25,772 nucleotides of DNA from a virus. Both the position numbers and the translations under genes were made by a program. Location: positions 1 through 25,772 of IMG/VR virus record IMGVR_UViG_3300017605_001043, one strand, 5' to 3'. Below the pieces are notes generated by a model. It was not told where the DNA came from. It worked only from the letters and a program-made list of their open reading frames with translations, and made no database searches. Numbering within the stretch: position 1 is the first letter of the stretch; every line of letters starts with the position of its first letter. Shown here piece after piece: positions 1 to 9,198 of the stretch.

Positions 1-3000
1 GCAGGACCTCGTCGCCCGGCTTGAGCTCCGGGGAGGGACCACCGTGGAGATCCCAGAGGCGCTGCTGAAGGACCTCTAGCCTATCGTTCAGCTCCGGGAA
101 TTGCTTGATAGTGGGCGCATAGGTGATGAAGCGGCGCCAAGCTTCCTTCCCGCTCTGCTTGGGATCGTTTAGCATCAGGAAAAGATGCTGCATCTGCTGC
201 TCCCCACTCAGCATCCGGAAGTCCATGTCGGTCAGGTTGGTGGTACCGATGCGCTGTTCACGGGGGAGTTTGTCTACCTCGTGCGCGAGGTCCTCGGCGG
301 CGGGAATGAGGGTATTGGTCTTGGGATCGTAGTTGATCCCGGGCATGAAGCGGTGGTTGACCACAGCTTCCACGCCGCTCTTGGTAAAGACGCCCAGTTC
401 CTGCCCGGTGCCAAGGTGGGTGACGCGGAAACGAAGGGGCGCGGTGGCATCCTCATTTCCGTCGTCGTCACGGTAGCCAATTGGTTCAATCTTGAAGGCG
501 GGATGGGGGGAGATATCTGTGCCTACCGAATGGGATGAATAGTGCCCAATGGTGGCACCGCTGGCGTCTCGGAGCTCGAAGCGGAGGGGCCGAAGGTCTC
601 CCCGCTTGGCCGCTTCCTGAAGCTGCGGGTAGCGGTGCTCAGGGTAGGCGACAATCTGCACCGACCCCGGGGGTCGCGTGGGGCCGTCCTCCGGGGTTCG
701 GCGCACCCTGCCCATAGAGGGGGGAGTCTTCTGCGGGAACGGGGGGTTATTTAGATCAACGCCTCGACCGTTGAGCTCGGCGTTGAATTGGCGGTCCCGC
801 TCCAGTAGAGTGGCGTTGTTCCCGTCCTTCTGGAGCGCCTCCCGGTTGGCGCGCCATGCCTTCAGGAGATTGTCCGTCCTGAATTGCTTCAGGTAGGGGA
901 TGGTTTGCTTCGGCGGCTCCGCCTGAAACGGATAGGGGAAGCTGCCCTGAGCGGGGTTGGGTTCGGGCTGACCGTTGGCTAGCTGGCGTTCCAGATCGGC
1001 GAGGCGGGAGATCGAAAGGCGGAGATCGTTCTGGAGGCGCTTGTCATCCGGGCGCGCCTGCAAGAGGCGGGTGATGCGGTCGATATCGGACTTGGCGGCG
1101 ACCGGGGTGAGCTGGTCACCTTGCTTGCTGTTCACCAAGCGGGAGGCGACGGCTTGCGGGAGCTGGCCGCGACCGAAGAGCTGCATCTGGCCAAAGGCAT
1201 CCTCGTGGAGAGCGTGGGTGCGGTTCGGCGGCGGGGGGATGTAGAGGGAGCCGTCTGGACTGCGCTGCATATACCGAAAGAGGGAGGAGAGCTCCGCGGT
1301 GCTCATGTTTAAGGAGCGGGCAACTTCTCCAAAGGGCTTGCGGTCGCCAGCCACCCTACCGTTGTGGTCCACACCAAGGAGATCGCGGACAGCCGCGGCC
1401 TTGGTGGGCGTGAGGCGGTCCAGCTCCTCCACCAATTGAGCGCGGTTTTCCTCGCCCGTTCCAACAAGATGGCCCCAGAGCTCGGTGGGCAGGAGGGAAC
1501 GCTTGCGGCCGCTGACTTTGGCGGGCTGCTTGGGGGCGGCTGGGACGGCGGTGGCGGTCGGGATGGTGGAGGAGGGCGCTTCCGGAGCAGCCGTAGGCGG
1601 AGGCGGCGCAGCCATTCCCTGACCGGGGGTGATCACCTCGGCGGTGTTGTGCCCAGACTTGGACATCCCAGAGGTGTCCTGCCGTTCCACTTCGGTGATG
1701 TCGGTGCCCTTCGCTTGGGCAGACTTGACGATATCGCGGGCGGCGTTGAGAGCCACTGTCCGAATGGAGGGTGGGGTGCTCTTCTTCTCCATGTGGGTGA
1801 GGATGTCGGTGATCACGCGGGTGACGGCAACGTCGCGCTTGGTACCGCCCTCCGGGGCGGCTTCCGAGAGAGCAGCGCCATGTTTCTCCGCCACCATATC
1901 GAAGATGCGCTCCACTTGAGACTGCACGTCGTCGTAGCGCTCCGGGTTGGATTCGGCGAGACGGAACATTTCCGCTTGGAGATCGTCGAAGGACGGCCCG
2001 GGAGGCTTGTCAAAGAGCTGCGCATCCATGGTCTCAAGAGGGATAGATTTGGTGCCTAGCTGGCCGAAGGGGACTCGGTGCTCATAGGGCACCATGCCCG
2101 GCAGGACGAGCTGACCGGTGGGTTCCTGAAGTGGCGGAGTCATCCCCGGGACGGTGTAGGCGGGGCCGAGCAGGCCACGCTCAATGGCACCGTAAGCGTC
2201 CGGGCGCTCCTTGAAGAGCCCCTCCGGGTCGGTCAGGTAGCGATCAAATGCATGGGCGAGGTCCTCGGCTGGGTTGCGGCGGTAGTGGTCGATGTGGAGA
2301 TCAAAGGCTTCGGATTCTGAAAGAGGCCGCATCCAGATGTCATTGGCGCCCTTTTTGAAGCCGGAGCGGCTGGTGAAGACATAAGGCTGATCGTTTAGAA
2401 CGTCGATTCGGCTATAGGGGTTGCCAGTAAAACTTTCATCGAAATTTAAGCCGGTTTCATTCGCCGGCCTCCACCCAAGTGCCTGCGCAGCCTGCCCTCC
2501 CCGGAGGGGATCCGCCGTCACCCAAGCGTGCTGGTACTCATGGGCGATGGTCTTGGCGAGGGCGTGCCAGATGTCCCGGGTGCCGTACAGATCCTTGTTC
2601 CACTTGGCCGAACTGCTGTTGGTGTTCAAAAAAATGGTGCCCGTATCTGCGTTCCACTGTCCGAAGACGCTTTCCGGGCCGTAATCGTCCATCACTATGT
2701 GGCGGACCGCTCCCTTGTATTCATCCGGAAGCACCGAATGAATAGCGCGCCACGCCTTCTGGATGTCTGCTTCCGATGCAGATCCCGGCCTGATCATTCC
2801 CACCTCCCCGTTGTCACCGAGTGAGATTTCTTTCAGGGGCTTATCGAGGTTTCGCGGCGTATATGAAGCCGGCTGGACGGCGGGGCCAGCAGGAAATGGG
2901 GAGTTAAAGGTGCCATCGGGTGCGTCTGTCAGCGGGGCTTGCCCGGGCGGTGCTTGCACCTTAAACAAATCCGCAGCAGCCTTCTGATCAAGGACGCGCA

Positions 3001-4351
3001 TCTTCTGAAGATCGCGCTGGTCCACCACTTGGTAGGAGATGCCGGCGCGCTGGCGGTCGTTCACGCGGCGGACCACGGCGGCGCCATCCGTTGAAAGGTG
3101 GTGCAGCTCGAAGATTTGCGAGTTGCCAGCCTTGTCGGTTTTGACGAGCAGATCCCCCGGGGCGATGCGGCCCACCTTGGGAAGGGTGGCGGTGCGTGGA
3201 GAGGGGGGCTCAGCGAGCATGATCGGCGAACCGGGGCTGTAGTCGCGCAGCATCCCGTTCTGAAGGCGTACGGAATAGCGGCGCTTCCCGTTGGCGTCTA
3301 GATCAACGGACTCAATGGTGCCCGGCATCTGCATCCGCCCCTTGGTAGGGTGGCTTACGATGAAGGGGACGGTGTCTCCGGTCTGCGGGGCGTGGCCGTT
3401 CAGGAGCGCGTTGAGACCAACGTCCCAGATCGCCTGATCGTAATAGGGATTTCCGGTCAGATGAAAGGGAGCAGTAGACTGGGGTTTGCCGGTCAATGCC
3501 TCAGAGGCCGCCACCTGTGCAGCTCCGACCGCGGTTGCACCCCCGATCATACGCAAGGGATTGGGGGTCCATTTGCCCTCTAGGATACGGGCGTCGCTGA
3601 CCGTCTGGGTGGGACCAAGGAGGGCGCCGAAACCGGCGGCCATACCCAGCTGGGTGGGGTCGATTTTACCGGAGGCGATCAGCTGCGAAAGGGAATTGGT
3701 GACGGCGCTAGTGGCGGCGAAGAGACCGGCATTGGTGACGTTGGGAAAGGTTTTACCGGTGGCGATTTCTTCTAGGATGCGGCCAGCGCGGCCGGCCTTC
3801 AGAATGGTGGAGCCAGCGGCGGCTCCGCCCTTTAGCCAATTGAGAACGGTTCCGAACGACTTAATCCCACCGAAGAGATTGCCAGCCTCGAAGGTGGTGC
3901 GGCCCACTGCATCCTCGGGCGGGGGGATGAGCTTGTCGGTGAGGCCGAAGGTGCGGCCGGAAGCGAATCCCTGCGCGGCCCGCCCAATGCCGGCGAGCTC
4001 CGGACCACCGGTGGGGGACGGCTCCGCGCCGACCGAGGACTGGCCGAACATGTCGTTAAGTCCTTGACCGATCTCGTCCGGAGAGAGGCGCGTCTGGGCG
4101 AGGTTGGTGGCGAAGGGATCCGAGGGAACAGGGGGAGCTTGTGGGACTGGATCGGTAAAGAGCCGGGCCTGTGCAGAGAGGGCGTCGCCGGCGGGAGCGG
4201 CGTTCTCTCCGAAGAGAGAAGCCTGCTCCTTGAGGATACGGGCACGCTCCTCGGTTTCAGCCGCAGGCCCCTTTAGTTTAGCGAGGGCGAGGCGCTCTTC
4301 AGGGGTAGCCATGGCCCAGTTGAGATCCTCCTTCGAGGGCGGCGACGGCAT
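1..4351 (-). CDS. Very large internal virion (ejection) protein with metallopeptidase motif, partial
   Basis: The frame is open from the ATG at 4351 to the window edge: 1450 codons and no stop, so the C-terminus is missing. The N-terminal third is Ala/Gly-rich and helical (about residues 110-260). About residues 330-420 look like small beta domains. Residues 604-608 read HEYQH, an HExxH zinc-binding motif, and E696 in PAEDLAHAF is a plausible third zinc ligand, as in gluzincin-type peptidases. A Pro/Ala linker lies near 913-940, and a helix-turn-helix-like stretch near 1000-1030 (GEVARSLNMSTAELSSLF). Size, position at the end of the virion operon and multidomain make-up suggest a protein ejected with the DNA, like the polyvalent proteins described in phages. 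The start lies 6 bases after the preceding stop and has no good Shine-Dalgarno site. The zinc motif is seen directly; peptidase activity and ejection are inferred. Confidence 0.85.
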   Translation of the reverse strand, partial: MPSPPSKEDLNWAMATPEERLALAKLKGPAAETEERARILKEQASLFGENAAPAGDALSAQARLFTDPVPQAPPVPSDPFATNLAQTRLSPDEIGQGLNDMFGQSSVGAEPSPTGGPELAGIGRAAQGFASGRTFGLTDKLIPPPEDAVGRTTFEAGNLFGGIKSFGTVLNWLKGGAAAGSTILKAGRAGRILEEIATGKTFPNVTNAGLFAATSAVTNSLSQLIASGKIDPTQLGMAAGFGALLGPTQTVSDARILEGKWTPNPLRMIGGATAVGAAQVAASEALTGKPQSTAPFHLTGNPYYDQAIWDVGLNALLNGHAPQTGDTVPFIVSHPTKGRMQMPGTIESVDLDANGKRRYSVRLQNGMLRDYSPGSPIMLAEPPSPRTATLPKVGRIAPGDLLVKTDKAGNSQIFELHHLSTDGAAVVRRVNDRQRAGISYQVVDQRDLQKMRVLDQKAAADLFKVQAPPGQAPLTDAPDGTFNSPFPAGPAVQPASYTPRNLDKPLKEISLGDNGEVGMIRPGSASEADIQKAWRAIHSVLPDEYKGAVRHIVMDDYGPESVFGQWNADTGTIFLNTNSSSAKWNKDLYGTRDIWHALAKTIAHEYQHAWVTADPLRGGQAAQALGWRPANETGLNFDESFTGNPYSRIDVLNDQPYVFTSRSGFKKGANDIWMRPLSESEAFDLHIDHYRRNPAEDLAHAFDRYLTDPEGLFKERPDAYGAIERGLLGPAYTVPGMTPPLQEPTGQLVLPGMVPYEHRVPFGQLGTKSIPLETMDAQLFDKPPGPSFDDLQAEMFRLAESNPERYDDVQSQVERIFDMVAEKHGAALSEAAPEGGTKRDVAVTRVITDILTHMEKKSTPPSIRTVALNAARDIVKSAQAKGTDITEVERQDTSGMSKSGHNTAEVITPGQGMAAPPPPTAAPEAPSSTIPTATAVPAAPKQPAKVSGRKRSLLPTELWGHLVGTGEENRAQLVEELDRLTPTKAAAVRDLLGVDHNGRVAGDRKPFGEVARSLNMSTAELSSLFRYMQRSPDGSLYIPPPPNRTHALHEDAFGQMQLFGRGQLPQAVASRLVNSKQGDQLTPVAAKSDIDRITRLLQARPDDKRLQNDLRLSISRLADLERQLANGQPEPNPAQGSFPYPFQAEPPKQTIPYLKQFRTDNLLKAWRANREALQKDGNNATLLERDRQFNAELNGRGVDLNNPPFPQKTPPSMGRVRRTPEDGPTRPPGSVQIVAYPEHRYPQLQEAAKRGDLRPLRFELRDASGATIGHYSSHSVGTDISPHPAFKIEPIGYRDDDGNEDATAPLRFRVTHLGTGQELGVFTKSGVEAVVNHRFMPGINYDPKTNTLIPAAEDLAHEVDKLPREQRIGTTNLTDMDFRMLSGEQQMQHLFLMLNDPKQSGKEAWRRFITYAPTIKQFPELNDRLEVLQQRLWDLHGGPSPELKPGDEVL

Positions 4352-4357
4352 TTTAGT

Positions 4358-5692
4358 TTAGTGGACTCCGGGGATCTTTCGGAGCTCGATGACACGCTGT
4401 TGTTCGACGGGAGTGAGGAGCTCTCCTCGATCATGCTTGGCTTTGAGGGCGTCCAGCTCAGCTTGCGGATCCGTCCCAAGGGGGCCTTCCTGACGGCCTA
4501 GCGGGCCACCCGGAGCGGTGGGGACTTCTTGCGGAGCGGAGGCGCCCGCGGCTCCGAAGGGCGTGTTGAACATGCCGAAGAAATGAGAGGTGTCCACACC
4601 CAGCCACTGGCGAAGGGCGGTCATGGCGGCTTCGGTGTCGCGGTCCCCACTGGTAATGCGCTGACCTACTCCGGGGGCTACCAACGTTCCCATGGCCATG
4701 GCGATGGCAGGGGGGACCTTGTTATTCTGCACCGCGTCCTCCCAGTCCTTTGCCTGTACCTTCTGGGCAACAAGGCCCTTCATGAGGGTGATAAACTCGC
4801 CCTCCTTGCCCTGCGCGCGACGCAGAGCGGCCTCGGCGGTGAGTTCCTTGGAAGTGGGAATGGTGTCAACGATTTTCTGGATGCTGGGATCCAGCGGCTT
4901 AGACTGATCCCCAAAGTACCAATCGAGATACTGGTTGAGGCCGGCCCGCTGCTCTGGGGTGTCTGGAGCGTACTTGTCGCGAATTTCCGCGCGCGTCTGC
5001 AAGCGGCGCAGAGCGAGCTCACTGTTCATGGTGTTGATGCGGCTCTGCTCGAAGCCAAGTATCTTGGAGCGCTCGTCCAGATTGCGGCGCTCTAGATCGT
5101 AGCTTTTTTCATACTGAGCCTGCCGCTGGGCGAGATCGCGGGCAAACTGGGATTCCTGCTGTCCCTGCTGAGCGGTGAATTGCTGTCCCTGCTGCTGCTG
5201 TCCCGCCGTGAGGACACCACCAGTCTGTCGATCAAAGGCAGCCTGCCGTCCCGGACGGCTCACATCGGGGATCTGACCAGAGAGGTTGGGCTGGATGAAG
5301 TTGAGAGCGGCTTCCTCTCCCGGGCTGAGGTTGGGGTCGCCTGCGGCAACCTTGCGCATTGCTGACTGGGCCGCCGGGCCGAAGCGAACACGCTGAAAAA
5401 GATTCTGAAGCTGCTGATCCTGAGCAGCTTGTCGGGCCCCTTGGAAAGACTGGGCGCCGCCCGCAATCGCCTTCAGAACCTCGGCCACACCACTCGTAGG
5501 TACAGGCGAAACCGTGGGCGGTCCGATATTGACCTGCGAGAGGGCAGGGCCGAGGTTCTGAAGGAAGCCGCGTAGCCGCGACTGGGGGGCCTGCGGCGGG
5601 GCGGCGTTCGACGGCGCAGACGGAGAAGGAGCTCCTCCCCCGAGCTGGGGAAGGAGCTGCTGGTACATCCAAGGAAGCGTCGGAAGGGCCAT
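4358..5692 (-). CDS. Putative internal virion / DNA-ejection protein, Gln-rich coiled coil
   Basis: 444 residues. The N-terminus is Pro/Ala-rich (about 20-65). A Gln-rich, strongly charged stretch at about 165-245 (for example QQQQGQQFTAQQGQQ) should form a long coiled coil. A helical domain follows, then a Pro/Gly linker (about 390-415) and a short charged tail. No enzyme motif is visible. Its place between a glycine-zipper protein and the giant HExxH protein fits an inner-core or ejection protein of a short-tailed phage, but no specific family was recognised. The start follows the upstream stop by 18 bases with only a weak GGGA site. Confidence 0.8.
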   Translation of the reverse strand: MALPTLPWMYQQLLPQLGGGAPSPSAPSNAAPPQAPQSRLRGFLQNLGPALSQVNIGPPTVSPVPTSGVAEVLKAIAGGAQSFQGARQAAQDQQLQNLFQRVRFGPAAQSAMRKVAAGDPNLSPGEEAALNFIQPNLSGQIPDVSRPGRQAAFDRQTGGVLTAGQQQQGQQFTAQQGQQESQFARDLAQRQAQYEKSYDLERRNLDERSKILGFEQSRINTMNSELALRRLQTRAEIRDKYAPDTPEQRAGLNQYLDWYFGDQSKPLDPSIQKIVDTIPTSKELTAEAALRRAQGKEGEFITLMKGLVAQKVQAKDWEDAVQNNKVPPAIAMAMGTLVAPGVGQRITSGDRDTEAAMTALRQWLGVDTSHFFGMFNTPFGAAGASAPQEVPTAPGGPLGRQEGPLGTDPQAELDALKAKHDRGELLTPVEQQRVIELRKIPGVH

Positions 5693-5710
5693 GGTGCTAT
5701 CCCGTTGGGT

Positions 5711-6046
5711 TTACGCGGCGGCGGGCGTGTTTTCCTTCACGGCGTCGCCGAGAGCCTGCGAGGAGGTCTCCAGCTTGTCGGCGAGGGCGAGAATATCCGC
5801 GGTCACCCCGGGGGTGTCACGGATGGTCTGGGCGATTTCCTTGATGAGGACCGCGGCAGACTCGTCCACGGTGAGAACCTGAGCCACCTTTCCACGGATG
5901 ACTTCGACAGCGGCGGTAAGATCGGACATTTCTCGGTCTCCTTTGGCCGCATGAGCAGCCTGAAGCTTGATGAGTGTTTCCAGATTCGCGTTGATGGTCA
6001 GCAAAATGTTGACTAGCGGCCCGAAAAAGTAGTCGAGGAAGCTCAC
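5711..6046 (-). CDS. Small helical phage protein, unknown function, two possible starts
   Basis: 111 residues from a GTG that directly follows the upstream TAA (TAAGTG), so translation is probably coupled. The first 35 residues are hydrophobic and amphipathic (FFGPLVNILLTINANLETL) and could sit at a membrane. The rest is a regular Ala/Leu/Val helix ending in ENTPAAA, a style common in small phage proteins from virion operons. An internal ATG at 5929 has a strong AAAGGAG site 8 bases upstream and would give a 72-residue form starting MSDLTAAV. Either start or both may be used. No function is assigned; a membrane or holin-related role is only a guess. Confidence 0.7.
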   Translation of the reverse strand: MSFLDYFFGPLVNILLTINANLETLIKLQAAHAAKGDREMSDLTAAVEVIRGKVAQVLTVDESAAVLIKEIAQTIRDTPGVTADILALADKLETSSQALGDAVKENTPAAA

Positions 6047-6826
6047 TTATTTCCCGGCAATCGTCTGGCCGGCCTTCTGACCGACCGCGGCTCCGGCGGG
6101 ACCGCCAAAGTAGGCGCCCGCGACCGCCCCACCGGTAGATAAAAGGGCGGAGAGCAACTGGGAATTCTGCGACTGCCCATACTGCGGGTACATCCACTGG
6201 CCGCTGCCGGCGCCGATTAGATTGCCGCCTCCCAGTAGAAAACTCAAAAGGCGCTCAAGGTCAGCGGTGCCCACCGACTGGCTGTAGGCACCTGCGCCGA
6301 AGGCGTCCTTCAGGAGGCCCTGCTGCTGACCGGCAGCAAACTGGCTAGCTCCAAGGCGCATTTGGTCGCGCTGCTGCTGGAGCCCGAGGAGCTGGCTATT
6401 TAGATCCGTGGAAACGCGCTCACCCGCCCTGCTAAGGGACTCGGCAACGGGCGTTCCGAAGCGTACTCCATACTGGGCACCGAGGCTTTCCCTGATACCG
6501 GGCGCGATATCGTTCTTGAAAGTGGACTGTGCCTGCTTGACGTAGGGAGAGCTGTCCAGCTGGTCCTTACCGCTAATGAGATCCTGAAGATAGGTGTTGG
6601 CAGCCCCGTAGGGACCGTTGCCGAGATCCTGACCGGTGAGTAGTCCCTGATACTGCTGCATGACCGCGTTGCCCATGGGGTTCACTGGGGACTGAAGAGG
6701 ATTCTTACCGGAGGTCATGAAGCCGGAGAGGATGCTGTTTAGATAGTTTCCAAAGGAGCTGGTATAGGCGGAAGCCGCCTTACTCTGGAGATTGACCGGC
6801 TTGATCTGACCAGAACCCATACTCAT
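6047..6826 (-). CDS. Putative internal virion protein with C-terminal glycine zipper
   Basis: 259 residues, rich in Ala, Gly, Ser and Gln. The C-terminus holds a glycine-zipper-like segment at residues 232-249 (GGAVAGAYFGGPAGAAVG), a pattern that packs helices in membranes and occurs in phage ejection proteins. The middle is helical with a Gln-rich heptad-like stretch (about 140-170). The start overlaps the upstream stop by 4 bases (ATGA), indicating coupling. Position between the GNAT-like protein and the coiled-coil protein supports an inner-core role. The function is inferred from context and composition, not from a recognised family. Confidence 0.75.
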   Translation of the reverse strand: MSMGSGQIKPVNLQSKAASAYTSSFGNYLNSILSGFMTSGKNPLQSPVNPMGNAVMQQYQGLLTGQDLGNGPYGAANTYLQDLISGKDQLDSSPYVKQAQSTFKNDIAPGIRESLGAQYGVRFGTPVAESLSRAGERVSTDLNSQLLGLQQQRDQMRLGASQFAAGQQQGLLKDAFGAGAYSQSVGTADLERLLSFLLGGGNLIGAGSGQWMYPQYGQSQNSQLLSALLSTGGAVAGAYFGGPAGAAVGQKAGQTIAGK

Positions 6827-7410
6827 GTGGGGACTTCCTCTTTGGCTATCGAATAGACGAAGGCATCTTCACGCATCCCGGAGTATACCACAACTCCGCG
6901 TAGAAGTCCATCTCTATTCCAACGGAGGCGCTCGGCGAGTTTCCACGCCGGCTTGAAACGAACAGGGATCCAAGCGCCAATATAGGCTAGATTAAAAGTG
7001 GCAAAGGCCCATCGAGTGGCGTCTAGGAGGAGACGATCTAGGTCTGGGATGGGGCGGCGAAAGGGGATAACGATGTGCACCAAGGCATATCCATTTGGTT
7101 CCACGTTCTCAAGAATAATAAGACCCTTTTCATCACCAACTTCTAGGATGATGGTCTTCGGATCGAGGAGATAGCGGGCGAAGCCGTTGGGGCCGCCGAA
7201 GCGGTCGTCCCAGAATTGGGGGAGGGAGAAGATACGGCCACCGAGACGGCGGAATTTTTCCTCGCTGAATACGAACGGGCGGAGGCCGTTCGGCAGACCT
7301 ACTTCTCGCCCCGAACGTGGTAATGAAGGGTGATCTCCTCCACTTGGGGAAACTGCTCGCTCGCTGTGCTGTTGGCGATTCGGATTCGGAATTTCGTCCC
7401 AGTTAGCCAT
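6823..7410 (-). CDS. GNAT-fold acetyltransferase-like phage protein
   Basis: 195 residues as written. The C-terminal half resembles GNAT N-acetyltransferases, in particular the final strand-helix-strand region RDGLLRGVVVYSGMREDAFV, like the RimJ/RimL-type ending. GNAT-like proteins are known beside the internal proteins of short-tailed phages; T7 has one in its virion operon. The acetyl-CoA loop is not clearly recognisable, so catalysis is uncertain. The only canonical start is the ATG at 7410, which makes the first 37 codons overlap the 3' end of the stabilisation gene in another frame. A shorter product would need a non-standard CTG near 7288. It ends with a 4-base ATGA overlap with the next gene. 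Confidence 0.75.
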   Translation of the reverse strand: MANWDEIPNPNRQQHSERAVSPSGGDHPSLPRSGREVGLPNGLRPFVFSEEKFRRLGGRIFSLPQFWDDRFGGPNGFARYLLDPKTIILEVGDEKGLIILENVEPNGYALVHIVIPFRRPIPDLDRLLLDATRWAFATFNLAYIGAWIPVRFKPAWKLAERLRWNRDGLLRGVVVYSGMREDAFVYSIAKEEVPT

Positions 7411-8894
7411 ACGTCGAAATTAATCTCCCCACCGCTTGAGGGGGCTTCACCGCTGACCGAGGCTGAATAAGTTGCACCCCCATCTACCGAAACCCCTAGG
7501 CTAATGGTGGGCGTGGCGCCGCTGGAGCGCAGCCGTAGTGTAACACGGGAGAGGGTTTTGTAATCAACGCCGGTGATGGGACGGCCGTTCTGGCTGATCT
7601 GGCCGGCCATGTCTTCATCCTTGGATTCCCAGTAGGCTGAGATGCCCGCACCGTTGTCGTTTGGCACGAGATAGGTGTATTCATCAGTGGTGAGGTCGGC
7701 CATGCCGAGAATAGAAGTAGGGGCACCGACGACATCCAAGGCATCCCAGCTGACGGAAGCGTAATCCTCCCACGTTCCGGTGACGGTGATCCAAGTGGGA
7801 CCGCCAGAGGTAACAGCCCGGAAGCCGCAGGTTGCCCCTTGGGGAAGGTCCCAAATTGTCCAGTGACGCTCAGCCCAGTTAAAGACGTAGGCACGGCTGG
7901 GAACGGTGCTGGAACCAACGGGAACGAATAGCCAGTATTCGCTGTTCAGGGGTGAAAGGACAGAAAAGACTTGTCGAAGTGCGCTGGCGTTGATGCCACG
8001 AAGATCCGGACGAATTGGCTCCCCAATGGGGCGGAAGCCGGCACCGTCGAATTCGTAGACATCGTCGTAACTAAGGAAAAAATGGCGGTCGAAGGCAGAG
8101 GCCACACTAAAGGGAGCGATGGCGCCAACGTCTCGGCTTCTCAAGGAGAACCTAATGGGGAGCTCTGGGATGCCGGTTTCGCTGCCGATAAAGATGGAGC
8201 GCTCCTTGTAGATAACAAGGTTGCTCCCCAGCATGAGAAGCTTGGTGATGGGATCTGGGGTTTCTACAAGATCCACCTCTCCATAGGTGGCACCGCTCCA
8301 GGTGTCGGCATCGCCATCCGCGCTCCACGCAAAGCGGCTCCCGCGGATCTGGGTGCCATCGTAGATGTTTCCAGCGCAGAGGCGGTTGGCAAATGTACAA
8401 AGAGTGCGGGCGGAGCCGGGGGCGGCTGCTATATTAGAGAGTGTGGTCCCATCCCACTTTAGGATTTCTTGGGTGGCGATGCTATTGAACCCGTTGCTAA
8501 TATAGAGGTTATCGATGCGGGTGGGATTGGGGGCGATTGCTGCATCGTATGGATCAAGGGCGGTACCTACCATGGTGACGGCCCCGGTATTATCGGTCCA
8601 CGCACCGCCGGCGGTGCTGGTGTAGAATTTTCGGTTCCCTCCTGCCGCTCCACCAGTCACGGCAATTAACTGGGTGGTCCCCGCCTCCTGCTTATATTCA
8701 AAGCCGCTCACGATGGTTCCGGCGAGGGTGCCGGAAGCGTAAGCGCGAGACCCCGGGCGCTTTTGGAGGACGCCATCTCGAATGCGGATATTGGAGAGCG
8801 CGGGGGAAAACTGGGGTGGACGGCGCACTTGGTCTAGGCCACGGTGGACTCCCCCATTAAGGGGGTTAAGGGAGGTGCGGTTATATCTAGCCAA
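7299..8894 (-). CDS. Tail/neck stabilisation protein (P22 gp10-like, beta-propeller type)
   Basis: 531 residues from a TTG at 8894; the frame also allows an ATG at 8948 (549 residues), but that overlaps the previous gene by 62 bases. The N-terminal pattern, with a Leu/Arg/Pro-rich lead and then IRIRDGVLQKRPGSRAYA, is typical of packaged-DNA stabilisation proteins of short-tailed phages that close the neck. It is followed by repeated beta blades with Trp/Tyr/Asp turns (FAWSADGDADTWSGATYG, VYEFDGAGFRPIGEPIRPDL). The C-terminal 150 residues form a separate beta-sandwich-like domain. The family call rests on the repeat pattern and the position after the adaptor. The start is uncertain because no strong Shine-Dalgarno site exists for either codon. 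Confidence 0.75.
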   Translation of the reverse strand: MARYNRTSLNPLNGGVHRGLDQVRRPPQFSPALSNIRIRDGVLQKRPGSRAYASGTLAGTIVSGFEYKQEAGTTQLIAVTGGAAGGNRKFYTSTAGGAWTDNTGAVTMVGTALDPYDAAIAPNPTRIDNLYISNGFNSIATQEILKWDGTTLSNIAAAPGSARTLCTFANRLCAGNIYDGTQIRGSRFAWSADGDADTWSGATYGEVDLVETPDPITKLLMLGSNLVIYKERSIFIGSETGIPELPIRFSLRSRDVGAIAPFSVASAFDRHFFLSYDDVYEFDGAGFRPIGEPIRPDLRGINASALRQVFSVLSPLNSEYWLFVPVGSSTVPSRAYVFNWAERHWTIWDLPQGATCGFRAVTSGGPTWITVTGTWEDYASVSWDALDVVGAPTSILGMADLTTDEYTYLVPNDNGAGISAYWESKDEDMAGQISQNGRPITGVDYKTLSRVTLRLRSSGATPTISLGVSVDGGATYSASVSGEAPSSGGEINFDVWLTGTKFRIRIANSTASEQFPQVEEITLHYHVRGEK

Positions 8895-9198
8895 GGTAAA
8901 CCCACGCGCCGCCAACGGAGCCTTGAAAGTTTTGGCCGGCGACCTCATCGCTGACGCAGATTACCGCTCCCTCTCCGGCGGCGCCAGCGGTAGGCTTGGT
9001 GGCGATTGTATAAACGCTCAGACGAAGCTCCCCGGAGAGGGCCTGAGGAAACTGGTGCTGATGGGTGGAAAACGATACCTGAAGGGACTTCACTAAATCC
9101 CCAAGCCAGCCAACTAGACTGCGGCTGTCCTCAGCTGCGGAAGGCGGAGCCGGGAGCTGAACAATCCTCAAAGAGGGGGCCTTGGCCGGGGGGGCCAT
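8887..9198 (-). CDS. Small phage protein, unknown function
   Basis: 103 residues. The start is in a TAAATG junction with the holin-like gene, with GGAGC nearby. The N-terminal 30 residues are Pro/Ala-rich. The C-terminal part (GAAGEGAVICVSDEVAGQ followed by GGAWVYLG) resembles the ends of small virion-associated phage proteins in which a Gly-rich loop precedes a Trp-containing strand. It lies between the lysis genes and the stabilisation protein. It may be a small virion or appendage protein, but no firm assignment is possible. Confidence 0.7.
   Translation of the reverse strand: MAPPAKAPSLRIVQLPAPPSAAEDSRSLVGWLGDLVKSLQVSFSTHQHQFPQALSGELRLSVYTIATKPTAGAAGEGAVICVSDEVAGQNFQGSVGGAWVYLG

Noticed and set aside
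1364-2059. Plus-strand open frame (231 codons) opposite the giant virion protein
   Set aside because: Gly/Arg/His repeats mirror the Pro/Ala linker on the other strand; the minus-strand frame is continuous and carries the zinc motif.
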